Shown in pieces: positions 41,677-51,707 of a stretch of 64,000 nucleotides of DNA. Under the pieces are notes generated by a model. It was not told the DNA's origin, did no database searches, and was given only the letters and a program-made list of their open reading frames with translations. Numbering within the stretch: the stretch's first letter is position 1; every line of letters starts with the position of its first letter. The stretch spans positions 124,001 through 188,000 of the forward strand of contig NZ_CP065958.1 in NCBI RefSeq assembly GCF_041270065.1, written 5' to 3'. This stretch comes from Streptomyces fradiae. Lineage in GTDB: Bacteria; Actinomycetota; Actinomycetes; Streptomycetales; Streptomycetaceae. Made by a program: the position numbers and the translations under genes.

Positions 41677-42810
41677 ATGCCCTCGCACCAGCACCGCACG
41701 GCCCCGCCCGGCCGGCGGGCCGTCCTCGCCGCCGGCGCGGCCGCCGCCCTGGCGTTCGCGCTGCCCCCGGTGCCCGCCCCCGCGAGCACCGCACGCCCCG
41801 CCGGTCCGTTCGGGCGGTTCGGCTCGCCCGCGCACCGGCTGACCCCGCGCACCCTCTACGTCCACCCGGGCGGCCTCGGCGACCATCCGACCGTCCAGGG
41901 GGCGGTGGACGCGGCCGGCGGACCCGGCTGGACGCTGGTGCTCGCCCCCGGCACGTACCGGGAGACCGTCCTCGTGAGCGCCGCCCGCACCGGCATGACC
42001 TGGCTCGGCGCGAGCGAGGACCCGAAGGACGTCGTGGTCGTGTACGACAACGCGGCCGGCACCCCGCGGCCGGACGGCACCCCGTACGGGACCAGCGGGT
42101 CCGCCACCACGACCGTGCAGGCGGACGGGTTCACGGCCCGGTGGGTGACCTTCGCCAACGACTTCCTGCGCACCGACCTGCCCGGCAATCCCGGCACCCA
42201 GGCGGTCGCGCTGAAGGCGCAGGGCGACCGCTCGGCCTTTCTGCACTGCCGGTTCCTGGGCCACCAGGACACCCTGTACGCGGACTCCATGGCGCTGAAC
42301 ACGCTCGCCCGGCAGTACTTTGCGCACTGCCATGTCGAGGGCGACGTGGACTTCGTCTTCGGGCGGGCCCAGGCGGTGTTCGAGCACTGCCGCTTCCGTA
42401 CGCTGCTCCGCACCGATCTGCCCTCGGCGCCGTACGGCTTCGTCTTCGCCCCGTCGACGGCGCGCGGCAACCCGTACGGCTTCCTGGTCAGCCGCAGCCG
42501 GTTCGTCAGCGAGGCGCCCGACGGCTACTACAAGCTGGCGCGGCCGTGGGTGCCGGGCTCGGACCCGACGGCCTGGCCGTCCCTGGTCGTCCGGGACAGC
42601 GTCCTCGGGCCGGGGATCGACGCCGTGGCGCCGTACGCCAACATGCGCGACGCGTATCCGTGGCAGGCGCAGCGGTTCGGCGAGTACCGCAACACCGGGC
42701 CGGGCGCGGACGTCACCGTGCCGGAGAACCGGCCGCAGCTCAGCGCGGCCGAGGCCGCGTCGGCCACCCGGGCCGCGTATCTGGGCGACTGGACGCCGGT
42801 CGCCCCGTAA
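41677..42810 (+). CDS. Pectin methylesterase, CE8 family
   Basis: A 377-residue exported beta-helix protein. The N-terminus RRAVLAAGAAAALAFALPP is a signal, possibly Tat-type given the paired arginines. The CE8 motifs are LGHQDTLYAD (first catalytic region), GDVDFVFGRAQAVFEHC (catalytic Asp) and YKLARPWVPG (Arg and Trp). It removes methyl esters from homogalacturonan, preparing it for the lyase upstream. GAAGGAG precedes the ATG. Confidence 0.92.
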   Translation: MPSHQHRTAPPGRRAVLAAGAAAALAFALPPVPAPASTARPAGPFGRFGSPAHRLTPRTLYVHPGGLGDHPTVQGAVDAAGGPGWTLVLAPGTYRETVLVSAARTGMTWLGASEDPKDVVVVYDNAAGTPRPDGTPYGTSGSATTTVQADGFTARWVTFANDFLRTDLPGNPGTQAVALKAQGDRSAFLHCRFLGHQDTLYADSMALNTLARQYFAHCHVEGDVDFVFGRAQAVFEHCRFRTLLRTDLPSAPYGFVFAPSTARGNPYGFLVSRSRFVSEAPDGYYKLARPWVPGSDPTAWPSLVVRDSVLGPGIDAVAPYANMRDAYPWQAQRFGEYRNTGPGADVTVPENRPQLSAAEAASATRAAYLGDWTPVAP

Positions 42811-42812
42811 GG

Positions 42813-42850
42813 CCCCCTCCGCTCACCCTCCCCCCACCACCCCCCACCAC
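42813..42850 (+). promoter_or_regulatory. C-rich, G-poor tract before the PL9-like gene
   Basis: These 38 bases contain one G only (42821), mainly C runs with A and T. They fill the 57-base gap between the methylesterase and the PL9-like gene. They match the composition of the two other tracts in this locus and occupy the same kind of place. Confidence 0.35.
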
Positions 42851-42867
42851 GAGAGGACCCGCACGTC

Positions 42868-43998
42868 ATGTCTCGTACCGCAGCACGCCCCCGGGGCACG
42901 CTCCTCGCCCTGACCGTCCTGGCCGCCTCCGTCGCCGGCCCGGTCGTCCTCGCCTCCCCCGCCCAGGCCGCCACGGTCGTGGTCTCGACGGCCACCGAGC
43001 TGGCGAGCGCGGTGAAGAACGCGGCCCCCGGCACCGTCATCCAGGTCAGGGGCGGCACCTACCGGCCCACCGCCACCCTGCAGTCCACGGCCAACGGGAC
43101 CGCCTCGGCGCCGATCCGTCTGGAGCCGTACGGCTCGGAGTCCGTCGTCATCGACGGTTCGGGGCTGCCGGCCGGCGCGTGGATCTTCAAACTGACCGCG
43201 GACTACTGGACGGTGTCGAACCTGACGTTCCAGAACTCCCCGGACAGCGCGGTCGTCTGCACCTCCTGCACCGGCACGGTGTGGAACCGGATCACGACGC
43301 GGAACGGCGGCGACTCCGGCTTCACGCTCACCGGCGCCGACACGAACAACAACACCGTGCGCAATCTCGACTCGTACGGGCACTACGACGCCGCCAACCA
43401 CGGCGAGAACGCGGACGGCCTCGCGATCAAGTTCGGGTCCGGCTCGGGCAATCTCATCACCGGGGCGCGCCTCTTCGACAACTCCGACGACGGCGTGGAC
43501 CTGTGGTCCTGGTCCTCGCCGGTGACGATCGAGCACACCTGGGCCTGGGGCAACGGGCGCAACCGCTGGTCGGACTCCGCCTTCGCGGGCGACGGGAACG
43601 GCTACAAGCTGGGCGGCGACGGCGAGGTCGTCGCCCATGTGGTCAACAACTCGGCGGCCTGGTCCAACGCGGGCAACGGCTTCACCGAGAACAGCAACAA
43701 GGGCGCAATCGTGATCAACCGCACGACGGCGTACGCGAACGGCAAGTGGGGCTACTACCTCGCCACGGGCGCGGCCCGCCTCGGCCGGAACCTGGCCGTC
43801 GGCAACGGCTCGGGCCTGGTCAACAAAGGGTCCTCGGTGGTGTCGTCGGGCAACAACTGGGACTCCGGGATCGCGACCCCGGCCTTCGTCTCCACCAACC
43901 CGGCCACGGCCTACGGGGCGAGGAAGGCGGACGGTTCGCTGCCGGCGACGACCTTCCTCACGACCGGGTCGACGACGATCGGCTCGACAATGAACTGA
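42868..43998 (+). CDS. Secreted right-handed beta-helix protein, PL9-like pectate lyase
   Basis: A 376-residue protein. The signal peptide (TLLALTVLAASVAGPVVLASP) ends at AQA near residue 36. Beta-helix coils with Asn ladders follow. The segment GENADGLAIKFGSGSGNLIT and then FDNSDDGVDLWSW matches the PelL/PL9 active region, where a lysine and a calcium-binding Asp cluster act. LTFQNSPDSAVVC and NNTVRNLDSYGH are typical coils. It is the last gene of the pectin locus. Its last 41 bases overlap the convergent exonuclease gene. Confidence 0.85.
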   Translation: MSRTAARPRGTLLALTVLAASVAGPVVLASPAQAATVVVSTATELASAVKNAAPGTVIQVRGGTYRPTATLQSTANGTASAPIRLEPYGSESVVIDGSGLPAGAWIFKLTADYWTVSNLTFQNSPDSAVVCTSCTGTVWNRITTRNGGDSGFTLTGADTNNNTVRNLDSYGHYDAANHGENADGLAIKFGSGSGNLITGARLFDNSDDGVDLWSWSSPVTIEHTWAWGNGRNRWSDSAFAGDGNGYKLGGDGEVVAHVVNNSAAWSNAGNGFTENSNKGAIVINRTTAYANGKWGYYLATGAARLGRNLAVGNGSGLVNKGSSVVSSGNNWDSGIATPAFVSTNPATAYGARKADGSLPATTFLTTGSTTIGSTMN

Positions 43999-44602
43999 GC
44001 GCCGATGCACTGACCCCGGGGGCAACGGTCTTCGCGTCCCACGCCCCGCGCTCCACCAGATCGAGGACGAGAGCGGCGATGTTCCACGCGTCGTCCTCGC
44101 CCCGGTGGTGGCGGCCCTCCAGCGGCAGCCCGGCGATCCGCAGGGCGCCCGCCATGCCGGGCCGCTTGCGCAGCCCGTACGCCTCGGTGAACACGGCCTT
44201 GGCGTTGGTGTGCCCCGCCTCGGCCGGCCGCCCGAACGGATAGGGCGCGCCGGCCGCCCGGCACTGCCGCTCGAACTGCTTGCGGTCGTAGTCGCCCCAG
44301 CTCGCCCAGGGGCGGACGCGGGCGTCGTACTCGTCGGCGAGCATCCGGCACGCCTCGGCGAAACCGACCCCACCGGCGACCTCGGCCGCGGTGAGCCCGG
44401 TCAGCTCGGTGCAGAATCCGCTGACCTCGGACCGCTCGGGCCGCACGAGTACGCGGTGCTTCCCCACCCGCCGGCGCGCCGTCAGATCCACGACGGTGAG
44501 CCCGATCTCGATGATCTCGCTCACCGCGCCGGGCGGCGGCTGTCCGTCCCAGCAGGTGGCCTCGACGTCGACGACGTTCAGCAGGGCGGGTCCGTGTTCC
44601 AT
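43958..44602 (-). CDS. DEDDh-type 3'-5' exonuclease (KapD-like)
   Basis: A 214-residue RNase T/DnaQ-fold protein. The catalytic acids lie in LLNVVDVEATCWDG (Asp, Glu), WASWGDYDRKQFER (Asp) and GRHHRGEDDAWNIAAL (His, Asp), the complete DEDDh set. KapD and ERI-1-like enzymes share this layout and trim 3' ends of RNA or DNA. The ATG at 44602 (MEHGPALL) is chosen; an upstream in-frame ATG at 44638 has no better ribosome site. It lies beside RtcB, also on the reverse strand. Confidence 0.84.
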   Translation of the reverse strand: MEHGPALLNVVDVEATCWDGQPPPGAVSEIIEIGLTVVDLTARRRVGKHRVLVRPERSEVSGFCTELTGLTAAEVAGGVGFAEACRMLADEYDARVRPWASWGDYDRKQFERQCRAAGAPYPFGRPAEAGHTNAKAVFTEAYGLRKRPGMAGALRIAGLPLEGRHHRGEDDAWNIAALVLDLVERGAWDAKTVAPGVSASALSSLSSRSSSTRS

Positions 44603-44687
44603 GGCGGCAGGGTAGGGACGGCGGGCGGGGCGGGTCACGCGGTTTTCCGCGGCCCACCTCTGCGCCCCCTTGTCGTTCCCTTGTCGT

Positions 44688-46112
44688 TCATCCTTTGACG
44701 ACCCCCAGCGGTACGAGGCGGGCGACCAGCCTCGCCAGTCCCGCGCGCTCGGTCGCGGCGGCCACGGCGTCGACGTCCTTGTAGGCGTCGGGCGTCTCCT
44801 CGGCGAGCGCCCGCCACGAGATCGGCCGGACGGCGATGCCGTGGGACTCCAGCTCCTCCTGCAGTTCCTCGCCCCGGACGCGGCGGAGCGCCTGGTGGCG
44901 GCTCCAGACCCGGCCCGCGCCGTGGGCGGAGGACCAGAAGGCCTCGTTGCCGGCGGTGCCAGCCATCACGTACGAGGCGGTCCCCATCGTGCCGGGCACA
45001 AGGACGGGCTGCCCGGCCTCCGCCAGGTCCTCCGGCAGCTCCGGATGGCCCGGCGGCAGAGCCCGGGTGGCGCCCTTGCGGTGGACGCACAGGCGGCGCC
45101 GCACACCGTCCACGTCGTGGGTCTCGATCTTGGCCATGTTGTGGGAGACGTCGTAGACGAGGTCCAGACTCGCCCCGGCGGCGACGTCGAACGCGTGACG
45201 CGCGGCCTCGGTGAGCAGCTGCCGGTTGGCGCGCCCGTAGTTGGCGGCGGCCGCCATCGCCCCCAGGTAGGCGCGGCCGGGCGTGGAGACGGCGGGGGCG
45301 CAGGCCAGCTGCCGGTCCGGCAGGTGAATGCCGAACGAGCGCAGGGACTGGTCCATCACGCGGACGTGGTCGCTGCACACCTGGTGCCCCAGGCCGCGCG
45401 AACCGCAGTGGATCATGACGCACACCTGGCCGGAGTGCAGACCGAAGGCGGTGGCGGCCGGCTGGTCGTACACCCGGTCCACGGCCTGTACTTCGAGGAA
45501 GTGATTGGCCGACCCCAGGCTCCCCACCTGCTGGAGCCCCCGGTCCACCGCCCGCTGACCGACCTGCGACGGATCGGCCCCCGCCAGCGTCCCGTGGTCC
45601 TCGCAGCGTTCCAGGTCGCGGGGTACGCCCCGGCCGTGATCGACCGCGTACGCGGCCCCAGCGGCCAGGAGTTCCTCCAGCTGGGGGCGTCCGGACAGCT
45701 TCCACAGCCCGCCGCGCCCCAGTCCGCGCGGCACGGTGTCCCCGAGGATGTCCATCAGGCGGCGCGTGTGGGGGGTCAGGGCGCCGCGATCGAGGTCGGC
45801 GGCGAGCAGGCGTACACCGCAGGAGATGTCGAATCCGACACCGCCGGGCGAGATCACTCCGCCGGCGTCGACGTCCGTGGCGGCCACGCCGCCGATGGGG
45901 AAGCCGTACCCCCAGTGCACATCGGGCATGGCGTACGAGGCCCGCACGATGCCCGGCAGCGTCGCCACGTTCACGACCTGTTCCAGCGCCTTGTCACCGG
46001 CCGCCTCCGGCAGGAGCTCCCGCGTCGCGAAGACGACGCCGGGGACCCGCATCGGGCCCTGCTGTGCGATGCGGAACCGTACCGGGGTCTCTTCCTCCAG
46101 AGTGATGTCCAT
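44688..46112 (-). CDS. rtcB: RNA-splicing ligase RtcB
   Basis: A 474-residue GTP- and Mn-dependent ligase joining 2',3'-cyclic-phosphate or 3'-phosphate ends to 5'-hydroxyl ends. Metal and catalytic residues are visible: DISCGVRLL (Cys), [22 protein letters not shown] (His), [11 protein letters not shown] (His), [13 protein letters not shown] and SSAHGAGR with the guanylylated histidine. The length and motifs are complete, so the enzyme should be active. The gene for its cofactor archease lies 1.9 kb away on the same strand, with polX inserted on the opposite strand between them. Confidence 0.94.
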   Translation of the reverse strand: MDITLEEETPVRFRIAQQGPMRVPGVVFATRELLPEAAGDKALEQVVNVATLPGIVRASYAMPDVHWGYGFPIGGVAATDVDAGGVISPGGVGFDISCGVRLLAADLDRGALTPHTRRLMDILGDTVPRGLGRGGLWKLSGRPQLEELLAAGAAYAVDHGRGVPRDLERCEDHGTLAGADPSQVGQRAVDRGLQQVGSLGSANHFLEVQAVDRVYDQPAATAFGLHSGQVCVMIHCGSRGLGHQVCSDHVRVMDQSLRSFGIHLPDRQLACAPAVSTPGRAYLGAMAAAANYGRANRQLLTEAARHAFDVAAGASLDLVYDVSHNMAKIETHDVDGVRRRLCVHRKGATRALPPGHPELPEDLAEAGQPVLVPGTMGTASYVMAGTAGNEAFWSSAHGAGRVWSRHQALRRVRGEELQEELESHGIAVRPISWRALAEETPDAYKDVDAVAAATERAGLARLVARLVPLGVVKG

Positions 46113-46240
46113 GCCCGTCGTCCCTTCCCCGACCCGGTCCCCTCGCTTCCCCTCCCTTCCAGTAGACGCTCCGCGTCCCGGCTTCGCGCACCGTCGAGCA
46201 CGTCGAGCACGGCGGGCGCCCGGTTCCTAGACTGGAAGGC

Positions 46241-47977
46241 GTGGCCCGGCCCAACGAAGAGGTCGAGGCACTCCTTCAGGAGTACGCGGACCTCATCGCC
46301 ATCACCGGAGGCGAGGCGTTCAAGGCGCGCGCCTACGAGAAGGCCGCCCGCGCCATCGGCGGGCACCCCACGGACGTGTCCCGGCTCGACGCGGCCGGTC
46401 TGCGGGAGATCCCCGGCGTCGGCAGATCCATCGCCGAGAAGGTCGTCGAGTACTTCCGCACCGGCAGGGTCGAGACGATCGAGGAGCGGCGGGCGAGGAT
46501 CCCGAACGGTGTGCGGCGGCTCATGGCGATCCCCACCCTCGGCCCCAAGAAGGCGCTGGCGCTCTACGAGGACCTGCGCATCTCCTCCGTGGACGAGCTG
46601 GCCGACGCGATCAAGGCGGAGCGGCTGCGCGACCTCAAGGGCTTCGGTGAGAAGACCGAGGCGAACATCCTGCACGGCATCGAGCTGATGCGGCAGGCCG
46701 GTGGGCGCATCCTGCTGAGCGCCGCCATGGAGACCGCCGAGGACATCGTCACGACCTTGTCCGGGATCGACGGTTGTGAGGACTGCGCCTACGCGGGGTC
46801 GCTGCGCCGCATGAAGGAGACCGTCGGCGACCTCGACATCCTTGTCGCCGCCGCCCGGTCGGCGCCCTTCATGAACGCGCTCACCGAACTGCCGGCCACC
46901 GCGGAGGTCCTCGTGCACGGCCCGAAGAAGACCTCCGTCCGCACCTCCGAGGGCCTCCAGGTCGACCTGCGGGTGGTGCGGCCGGCCTCGTGGGGCGCCG
47001 CCCTGCAGTACTTCACCGGTTCGAAGGCGCACAACATCCACACCCGTACGCTCGCCGTCCGCGCGGGCCTGAAACTCTCCGAGTACGGCCTGTTCGAGAC
47101 GGAGAGCGGCGAACGGGTCGCCTCGCGGACCGAGGCGGAGGTGTACGAGCGGCTCGGCCTGCCGTGGATCCCGCCCACCCTGCGCGAGGACCGCGGGGAG
47201 ATCGAGGCCGGCCTGCGCGGCGAGCTCCCCGCGGTGGTGACGGAGGACGACATCAGGGGCGACCTGCACACCCACACCGACCTCACCGACGGCCTCGCCC
47301 CGCTGGAGGACATGGTGACGGCGGCCGCCGCACGCGGCTACGCGTACTACGCGGTCACCGACCACGCCCCCGACATGTCCATGCAGCTCATGACCGACGA
47401 CAAGATCCTCGCCCAGCGCGAGCGGGTGCGCGAACTGGACGGCAGGCACCACCGGATGAGGCTCCTGCACGGCACCGAGCTCAACATCGGGCCGGAAGGT
47501 GACGTGGACTGGCCCGACGACTTCCTCCGGGACTTCGACCTCTGCGTGGCCTCGGTGCACTCCCACTTCGGGCTCGGGCGGGACGCGATGACCCGGCGGA
47601 TCGTCCGTGCCTGTGAGAACCCGTACGTCAACGTCATCGGCCATCCCACCACCCGGCTGATCGGCAGACGACCCGGGATCGACGCGGACTTCGACGAGGT
47701 GTTCGCCGTCTGCGCCCGCACCGGCACCGCCCTGGAGATCAACGCCCAGCCCGACCGCCTCGACCTCGGCGACGAGGACATCCTGCGGGCCAAGGAGTAC
47801 GGGGTGAAGTTCGCCGTCGACACCGACGCCCACTCGATCCCGCAGCTCGCACACCTCCGCTACGGCGTCGGCACGGCGCAGCGTGGATGGCTCACCACCG
47901 ACGACGTGATCAACACCTGGCCGCTGCGGCGGCTGCGCAGCTTCCTCCGCAAGGAACGGGCGGGCCGGCCGGCCTGA
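46241..47977 (+). CDS. polX: PolX-type DNA polymerase with PHP domain
   Basis: A 578-residue bacterial family X polymerase. HhH elements (EIPGVGRSIAEKVVEYF, DLKGFGEKTEANIL) precede the palm motif YAGSLRRMKETVGDLDILV and the third Asp in GLQVDLRVV. From about residue 340 a PHP domain follows: RGDLHTHTDLTDG, YAVTDHAPDM, LLHGTELNI, ASVHSHFGL, EINAQPDRLDL and AVDTDAHSI. It fills gaps in base-excision repair, and the PHP part has 3'-5' exonuclease or 3'-phosphatase-like activity in studied members. The start is a GTG. Confidence 0.93.
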   Translation: MARPNEEVEALLQEYADLIAITGGEAFKARAYEKAARAIGGHPTDVSRLDAAGLREIPGVGRSIAEKVVEYFRTGRVETIEERRARIPNGVRRLMAIPTLGPKKALALYEDLRISSVDELADAIKAERLRDLKGFGEKTEANILHGIELMRQAGGRILLSAAMETAEDIVTTLSGIDGCEDCAYAGSLRRMKETVGDLDILVAAARSAPFMNALTELPATAEVLVHGPKKTSVRTSEGLQVDLRVVRPASWGAALQYFTGSKAHNIHTRTLAVRAGLKLSEYGLFETESGERVASRTEAEVYERLGLPWIPPTLREDRGEIEAGLRGELPAVVTEDDIRGDLHTHTDLTDGLAPLEDMVTAAAARGYAYYAVTDHAPDMSMQLMTDDKILAQRERVRELDGRHHRMRLLHGTELNIGPEGDVDWPDDFLRDFDLCVASVHSHFGLGRDAMTRRIVRACENPYVNVIGHPTTRLIGRRPGIDADFDEVFAVCARTGTALEINAQPDRLDLGDEDILRAKEYGVKFAVDTDAHSIPQLAHLRYGVGTAQRGWLTTDDVINTWPLRRLRSFLRKERAGRPA

Positions 47978-47985
47978 GCGGGCCC

Positions 47986-48477
47986 TCACACGTCGAGCGT
48001 CACCGAACAGGTCCAGCCGCCCGGTCCCCGGGTCATCACGGTCTCGTGCAGTGTGACGGCCTTCGGCGCGGCGCCCGTCACCGGAAGCGTCCCGGCGTCA
48101 GCTGTCCACAGGACGCCCCGCACGCCTCCGTCCACGGGGACGAGTTCCACCTCGACCGGGACCTCGCCCTCCGTGTCCAGCCGGTACACCACCTCGTCGA
48201 GCAGAGCGACCAGGACGTCCTCGTCCCGGTCCGCCCGTACCTCCACGTCCCGCCTGTGGACCCCCGCCGCCCCCGTCAGATCCAGGAACGAGGCGCAGAC
48301 GCCCCGTACGGCCTGGGCGAGGCATTCCTCCCGGGTGGGAGCCCATGCCTCCACCCGCAGGTCCGCCGTGTGCGGCACGCCGCGGTGCCCGCTGCGGCCC
48401 GCCGAAGGGTCCGGTCCCACGGACTCTCTCCCTCCTGCCATCGCCGTGACAGCGCCTGCGCACCCCGCATCCCCCAT
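47986..48477 (-). CDS. Archease, RtcB cofactor
   Basis: A 163-residue archease-family (MTH1598/TM1083) protein. Key parts are GVPHTADLRVEAWAPTREECL near residue 33, ALLDEVVYRLDTEGEVPVEVE and the terminal LHETVMTRGPGGWTC. The Asp of HTADL and the acidic residues are those that bind the activating metal. Archease speeds RtcB guanylylation and broadens NTP use. The first 20-30 residues are non-conserved; a second ATG at 48441 (MAGGRES) could be the true start. It converges with polX, nine bases from its stop. Confidence 0.88.
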   Translation of the reverse strand: MGDAGCAGAVTAMAGGRESVGPDPSAGRSGHRGVPHTADLRVEAWAPTREECLAQAVRGVCASFLDLTGAAGVHRRDVEVRADRDEDVLVALLDEVVYRLDTEGEVPVEVELVPVDGGVRGVLWTADAGTLPVTGAAPKAVTLHETVMTRGPGGWTCSVTLDV

Positions 48478-48496
48478 TCTGCCGCGGGACGCGTGC

Positions 48497-48531
48497 GGCC
48501 GGGCGGGCCCCTTCTCGGGGCCCGCCCGGCC
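48497..48531. terminator. Strong hairpin after the GH48 gene
   Basis: GGCCGGGCGGGCCCC (48497-48511), a five-base loop, then its perfect complement (48517-48531) give a 15-bp stem with no mismatch. It lies between the GH48 stop and the archease start, both on the reverse strand, and would end cellulase transcription before archease. Confidence 0.75.
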
Positions 48532-48573
48532 GGTTCGTACGCGGAGCGGGTGCTCTTCGCGGGGCGGCGGTTG

Positions 48574-51498
48574 TTATTCGAGCAGTTCCGCGTACGAGCC
48601 CATGGCCAGGGCGATGTCCGCCTGGGCCCAGAACCGGTGGTAGGTGAAGACGGGGGCGGCGCCGCCCGCCAGGTAGGCCTCGATCTTCGGCCAGGCCGGG
48701 TCGTTCTTGTAGAAGGAGCGGATGGAGGCGAAGGTGGCGGCGGAGTTCACGGCGTCGCCGTTGGGCATGGTGCCGGTCCAGCCGCTGGGGACGTAGACCG
48801 GGTCGTCGAAGCGGTTGTAGTCGGCGCGGGTCTCCGGGACGGCGATGCCGAGCGGGTCCTGGTAGTGGGTCCACATGCCGTCGAGGAGGGCCTTGGCGAC
48901 CCGCTTGGCCTCGGTGTGGCCGGACTTGGCCGCGTAGTAGGTGAGGGTCTTGGCGTAGGCGGCGGCCACGCCGACGTCGTCGGTGTAGTCGGCGACGGTG
49001 ACGTGCAGGCCGGCGTTGGCGCCGGGGCTCGCCGCGTTCCAGGTGTCGGGTGCGCCCGACCACTGGAGGGTGGAGGGGACGCGGTAGGTGCCGTCGGGGT
49101 TGATCGTGGTCTTGGACAGCGCCCAGGCGACCCACTTGTCGAGGACGGTCTTCGCGTCGGTGTCACCGGTCTGCTGGTAGTACTCGGCGACGCGCTCCAT
49201 CGACCAGGCCTGGAAGCCGAACCACTGGTTGGACGGCGGGTCGTGGTAGACGGGCTTCTCGTCGTAGTACAGGCCGTGGAAGGTGGGGGTGCCGGCCGGC
49301 GGGGTGGCGTAGCGGCCCTGCCAGCTGTTGGTGGCGCCGCCCGCGATGGCACCCTCGTCGGACTGGAGCCAGCGGTAGAACTCCAGCTGCCGGTCCAGGC
49401 TGGTGCCCCAGTCCGTGGCGCCGGTCGCCGACTTCGGCTTCAGCGGGGCGTAGCTGCTCAGCGCGTAGGCGGCGAGCGGGTTCTGGTAGCCGCCGTGGGC
49501 GTGGCTGGAGCCGATCCGCCAGGCCCAGCCGGCGTTGGTGTCGGTGGCGCCGCCCCAGGCGTAGTACCAGGACATCAGGTAGTGCGAGCTGTTCTTGCCG
49601 CTGCCCGCGGGGCAGGTGGTCGGTCCGACGCAGTCGCCGGCCTTCTTGAAGTACTTGTCGAAGAGCGAGTAGCGCAGGTAGTCGCCCATCTTGGCGGCCT
49701 TGCCGACGGTCGTGGCGACCTGGGCGCCCTTGCCCTGCTCCTTGGCCCAGACGTCGGCCCAGTAGACGGCCTGGACGGCCCGGGCGTCGGCGTCGGGGGC
49801 GTTGGTGAACTTCCACTGCTTGGCGTAGGAGGAGTCCCCGGTGAACAGGTCCAGGTAGCCGTTCTTGCCGCCGTAGGAGAAGTTGTCGCAGGTGGGGTGG
49901 GTCACGGTCTCCCAGACGGACTCCTGCGGTCCGCGCTGGAAGGTGTTGATGTACGAGGGGCCGGTCGCCGTTGGGCCGGTGGAGCACTTCCCGGGCTCGT
50001 TGCCGTAGCCGTAGACGTTGTCGACGTCCTGGATCCAGTGCATGCCGTAGATGTCGTCGGTGCCGTACGCGCTCTTCAGCTCGCCCGCGATCGGGTCGGC
50101 GCCGGACGTCACCCCGGTGTCGAGCTTCGCCGGGTACTGGGACGGCAGGTCCCACTCGGGTGCGTAGGTGGCGGGCTTGGAGGCGTTGTAGAAGGAGTTG
50201 GTGGGCTGGTCGGCGTGGGTGGGGATCATGTACTTCTCGAGGGTGTCCCACGCGCCGTTGAACTTCGACCAGTCGCCGGTGATCTTCCCGTACATGGCCT
50301 GGAGCCAGACGAGATAGCTGTACGCCTCCGAGGTCGTCTCGTGGCCGTGGTCGGGGGCCTCGACGATCAGGGTCTCGACGGAGTGGTACGGGATGCCCTC
50401 GGGCGAGAAGTAGCCGTTGGCCGGGTTGGTGATCTTCCCGTAGAGGTCGAGGAAGCGGGCCTCGTACGCGGAGCTCGCGGCCAGCTGGGCGACGGTGACC
50501 TCGGCCTTGGTGTGGCCGGGGGCGGTCGCGGTGAAGACGGCGGTGCCGGTGCCGGTGGGCGCGGCGGTGACGGTCACCTTCTGGGCGGTGTTCCAGTTCG
50601 CCGGGGTGAAGGTGAGGGTGGCCGGGCTGGCGGTGAGGCCGGTGACGCCGGAGGTGCGGGCGACGCTCACGGTGACGTTCGCGGCCGGCTGGGTGGAGAG
50701 CTTGAGGTCGAAGGTGCCGGTGCTGCCCTGGCGTACGGACAGCTGGGCGGGGGTGGCGACGAGGGCCGCTCCGGCGGCGACGGTGATGCCGACGGGGGCG
50801 GATTCGCCGGTGGCGCCGAGGGAGTCGTAGGCCTTGGCGTAGAGCGAGTGGGTGCCGGCGGCCAGGGAGGTGGCACCGAGGGTGAAGGGGGCGGTGGTGT
50901 CGGTGCCGAGCAGGGTCGTGTCGCTGTAGAACTCGACCTTGCTCACGGTGGCGCCGTCGGCCGCGGCCGCGGTGGCGGCGAGCGGGACCGGGTCGCCCTG
51001 GGTGTAGACCGCGCCGGGCGCGGGGCTGGTCAGGACGGCGACCGGGGGCTGGTGGGCGCCGGTGCAGGGGGTGCCGTTGACGGTGAAGGAGCTGGGCGCC
51101 GCGTTGCTGCCGGTGTACGAGAACTGGGCGCCGGTGGTGACGGCGGCCCCGGCGGCGACGGTGCCGTTCCAGGCGGCGTTGGTGACGGTGATGTTCTGGC
51201 CGGACTGGCTCCAGGTGCCGTTCCAGCCGTTGCTCAGCTTCTGGTCGCCGGCGTACGTGTAGCCGAGGGTCCAGCCGTCGAGGGCGGTGGTGGCGCGGTT
51301 GGTGAGGGTGAGCTCGGCGGTGAAGCCGGAACCCCAGTCGTTGGTCTTGTAGTCGACGCTGCACTGCACGTCGGCGGCCTGGGCGGTGGGCGGTCCGACC
51401 GCGAGCAGGGCGGCGGGCAGGGCCAGTACGGCGGCCAGCGCGGTGAGCGGCCGGACCGGGCGGCGTGGGCCGCGGGGCCGGCGGAGGCGTGGTGGCAT
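48574..51498 (-). CDS. Cellobiohydrolase, GH48 with N-terminal CBM2
   Basis: A 974-residue secreted enzyme. The signal peptide ends near AQAA (residue 42). The CBM2 spans about 44-145 between Cys46 and Cys145, with surface tryptophans. An Ig-like domain (about 151-240, [19 protein letters not shown]) and a second beta-sandwich (about 245-335, [17 protein letters not shown]) follow. GH48 runs from about 344 to the end, with the candidate acid Glu in [17 protein letters not shown] context. It attacks crystalline cellulose from the reducing end. GAGGAG precedes the ATG; long upstream frames are rejected. A CebR box lies 67 bases upstream. Confidence 0.94.
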   Translation of the reverse strand: MPPRLRRPRGPRRPVRPLTALAAVLALPAALLAVGPPTAQAADVQCSVDYKTNDWGSGFTAELTLTNRATTALDGWTLGYTYAGDQKLSNGWNGTWSQSGQNITVTNAAWNGTVAAGAAVTTGAQFSYTGSNAAPSSFTVNGTPCTGAHQPPVAVLTSPAPGAVYTQGDPVPLAATAAAADGATVSKVEFYSDTTLLGTDTTAPFTLGATSLAAGTHSLYAKAYDSLGATGESAPVGITVAAGAALVATPAQLSVRQGSTGTFDLKLSTQPAANVTVSVARTSGVTGLTASPATLTFTPANWNTAQKVTVTAAPTGTGTAVFTATAPGHTKAEVTVAQLAASSAYEARFLDLYGKITNPANGYFSPEGIPYHSVETLIVEAPDHGHETTSEAYSYLVWLQAMYGKITGDWSKFNGAWDTLEKYMIPTHADQPTNSFYNASKPATYAPEWDLPSQYPAKLDTGVTSGADPIAGELKSAYGTDDIYGMHWIQDVDNVYGYGNEPGKCSTGPTATGPSYINTFQRGPQESVWETVTHPTCDNFSYGGKNGYLDLFTGDSSYAKQWKFTNAPDADARAVQAVYWADVWAKEQGKGAQVATTVGKAAKMGDYLRYSLFDKYFKKAGDCVGPTTCPAGSGKNSSHYLMSWYYAWGGATDTNAGWAWRIGSSHAHGGYQNPLAAYALSSYAPLKPKSATGATDWGTSLDRQLEFYRWLQSDEGAIAGGATNSWQGRYATPPAGTPTFHGLYYDEKPVYHDPPSNQWFGFQAWSMERVAEYYQQTGDTDAKTVLDKWVAWALSKTTINPDGTYRVPSTLQWSGAPDTWNAASPGANAGLHVTVADYTDDVGVAAAYAKTLTYYAAKSGHTEAKRVAKALLDGMWTHYQDPLGIAVPETRADYNRFDDPVYVPSGWTGTMPNGDAVNSAATFASIRSFYKNDPAWPKIEAYLAGGAAPVFTYHRFWAQADIALAMGSYAELLE

Positions 51499-51562
51499 GC
51501 GGGTGGTTCTCCTCGCGGCTCGAAGGTGGGTGGTGCGAGGGAGCGTGGTCAAGCTCTGAACC

Positions 51563-51580
51563 AGTGGGAGCGCTCCCACT
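51563..51580. promoter_or_regulatory. CebR box between GH48 and GH5 genes
   Basis: AGTGGGAGCGCTCCCACT is a perfect 18-bp palindrome containing the core TGGGAGCGCTCCCA (51565-51578). A reverse-strand TTGACG lies at 51601-51606 about 17 bases further out, so the box would cover the GH48 transcription start. The core matches the CebR boxes beside cebE. Confidence 0.85.
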
Positions 51581-51707
51581 GTGCAGATCCGGCGTGACGC
51601 CGTCAAGACGGGCGAAGAGTCGAAGGCTTGTGAACGCGCCCGCCCAGGAAATTTGGTCAACTCCTCTTTTCCTTGGCGGCAGTTGGCGCTACGGTCTGCC
51701 GGACCAG

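Noticed and set aside
47887..51597. A 1236-codon forward open frame
   Set aside because: It lies antisense to the GH48 gene, is Gly/Val/Arg-rich and has no family motifs; it is a by-product of high G+C composition.
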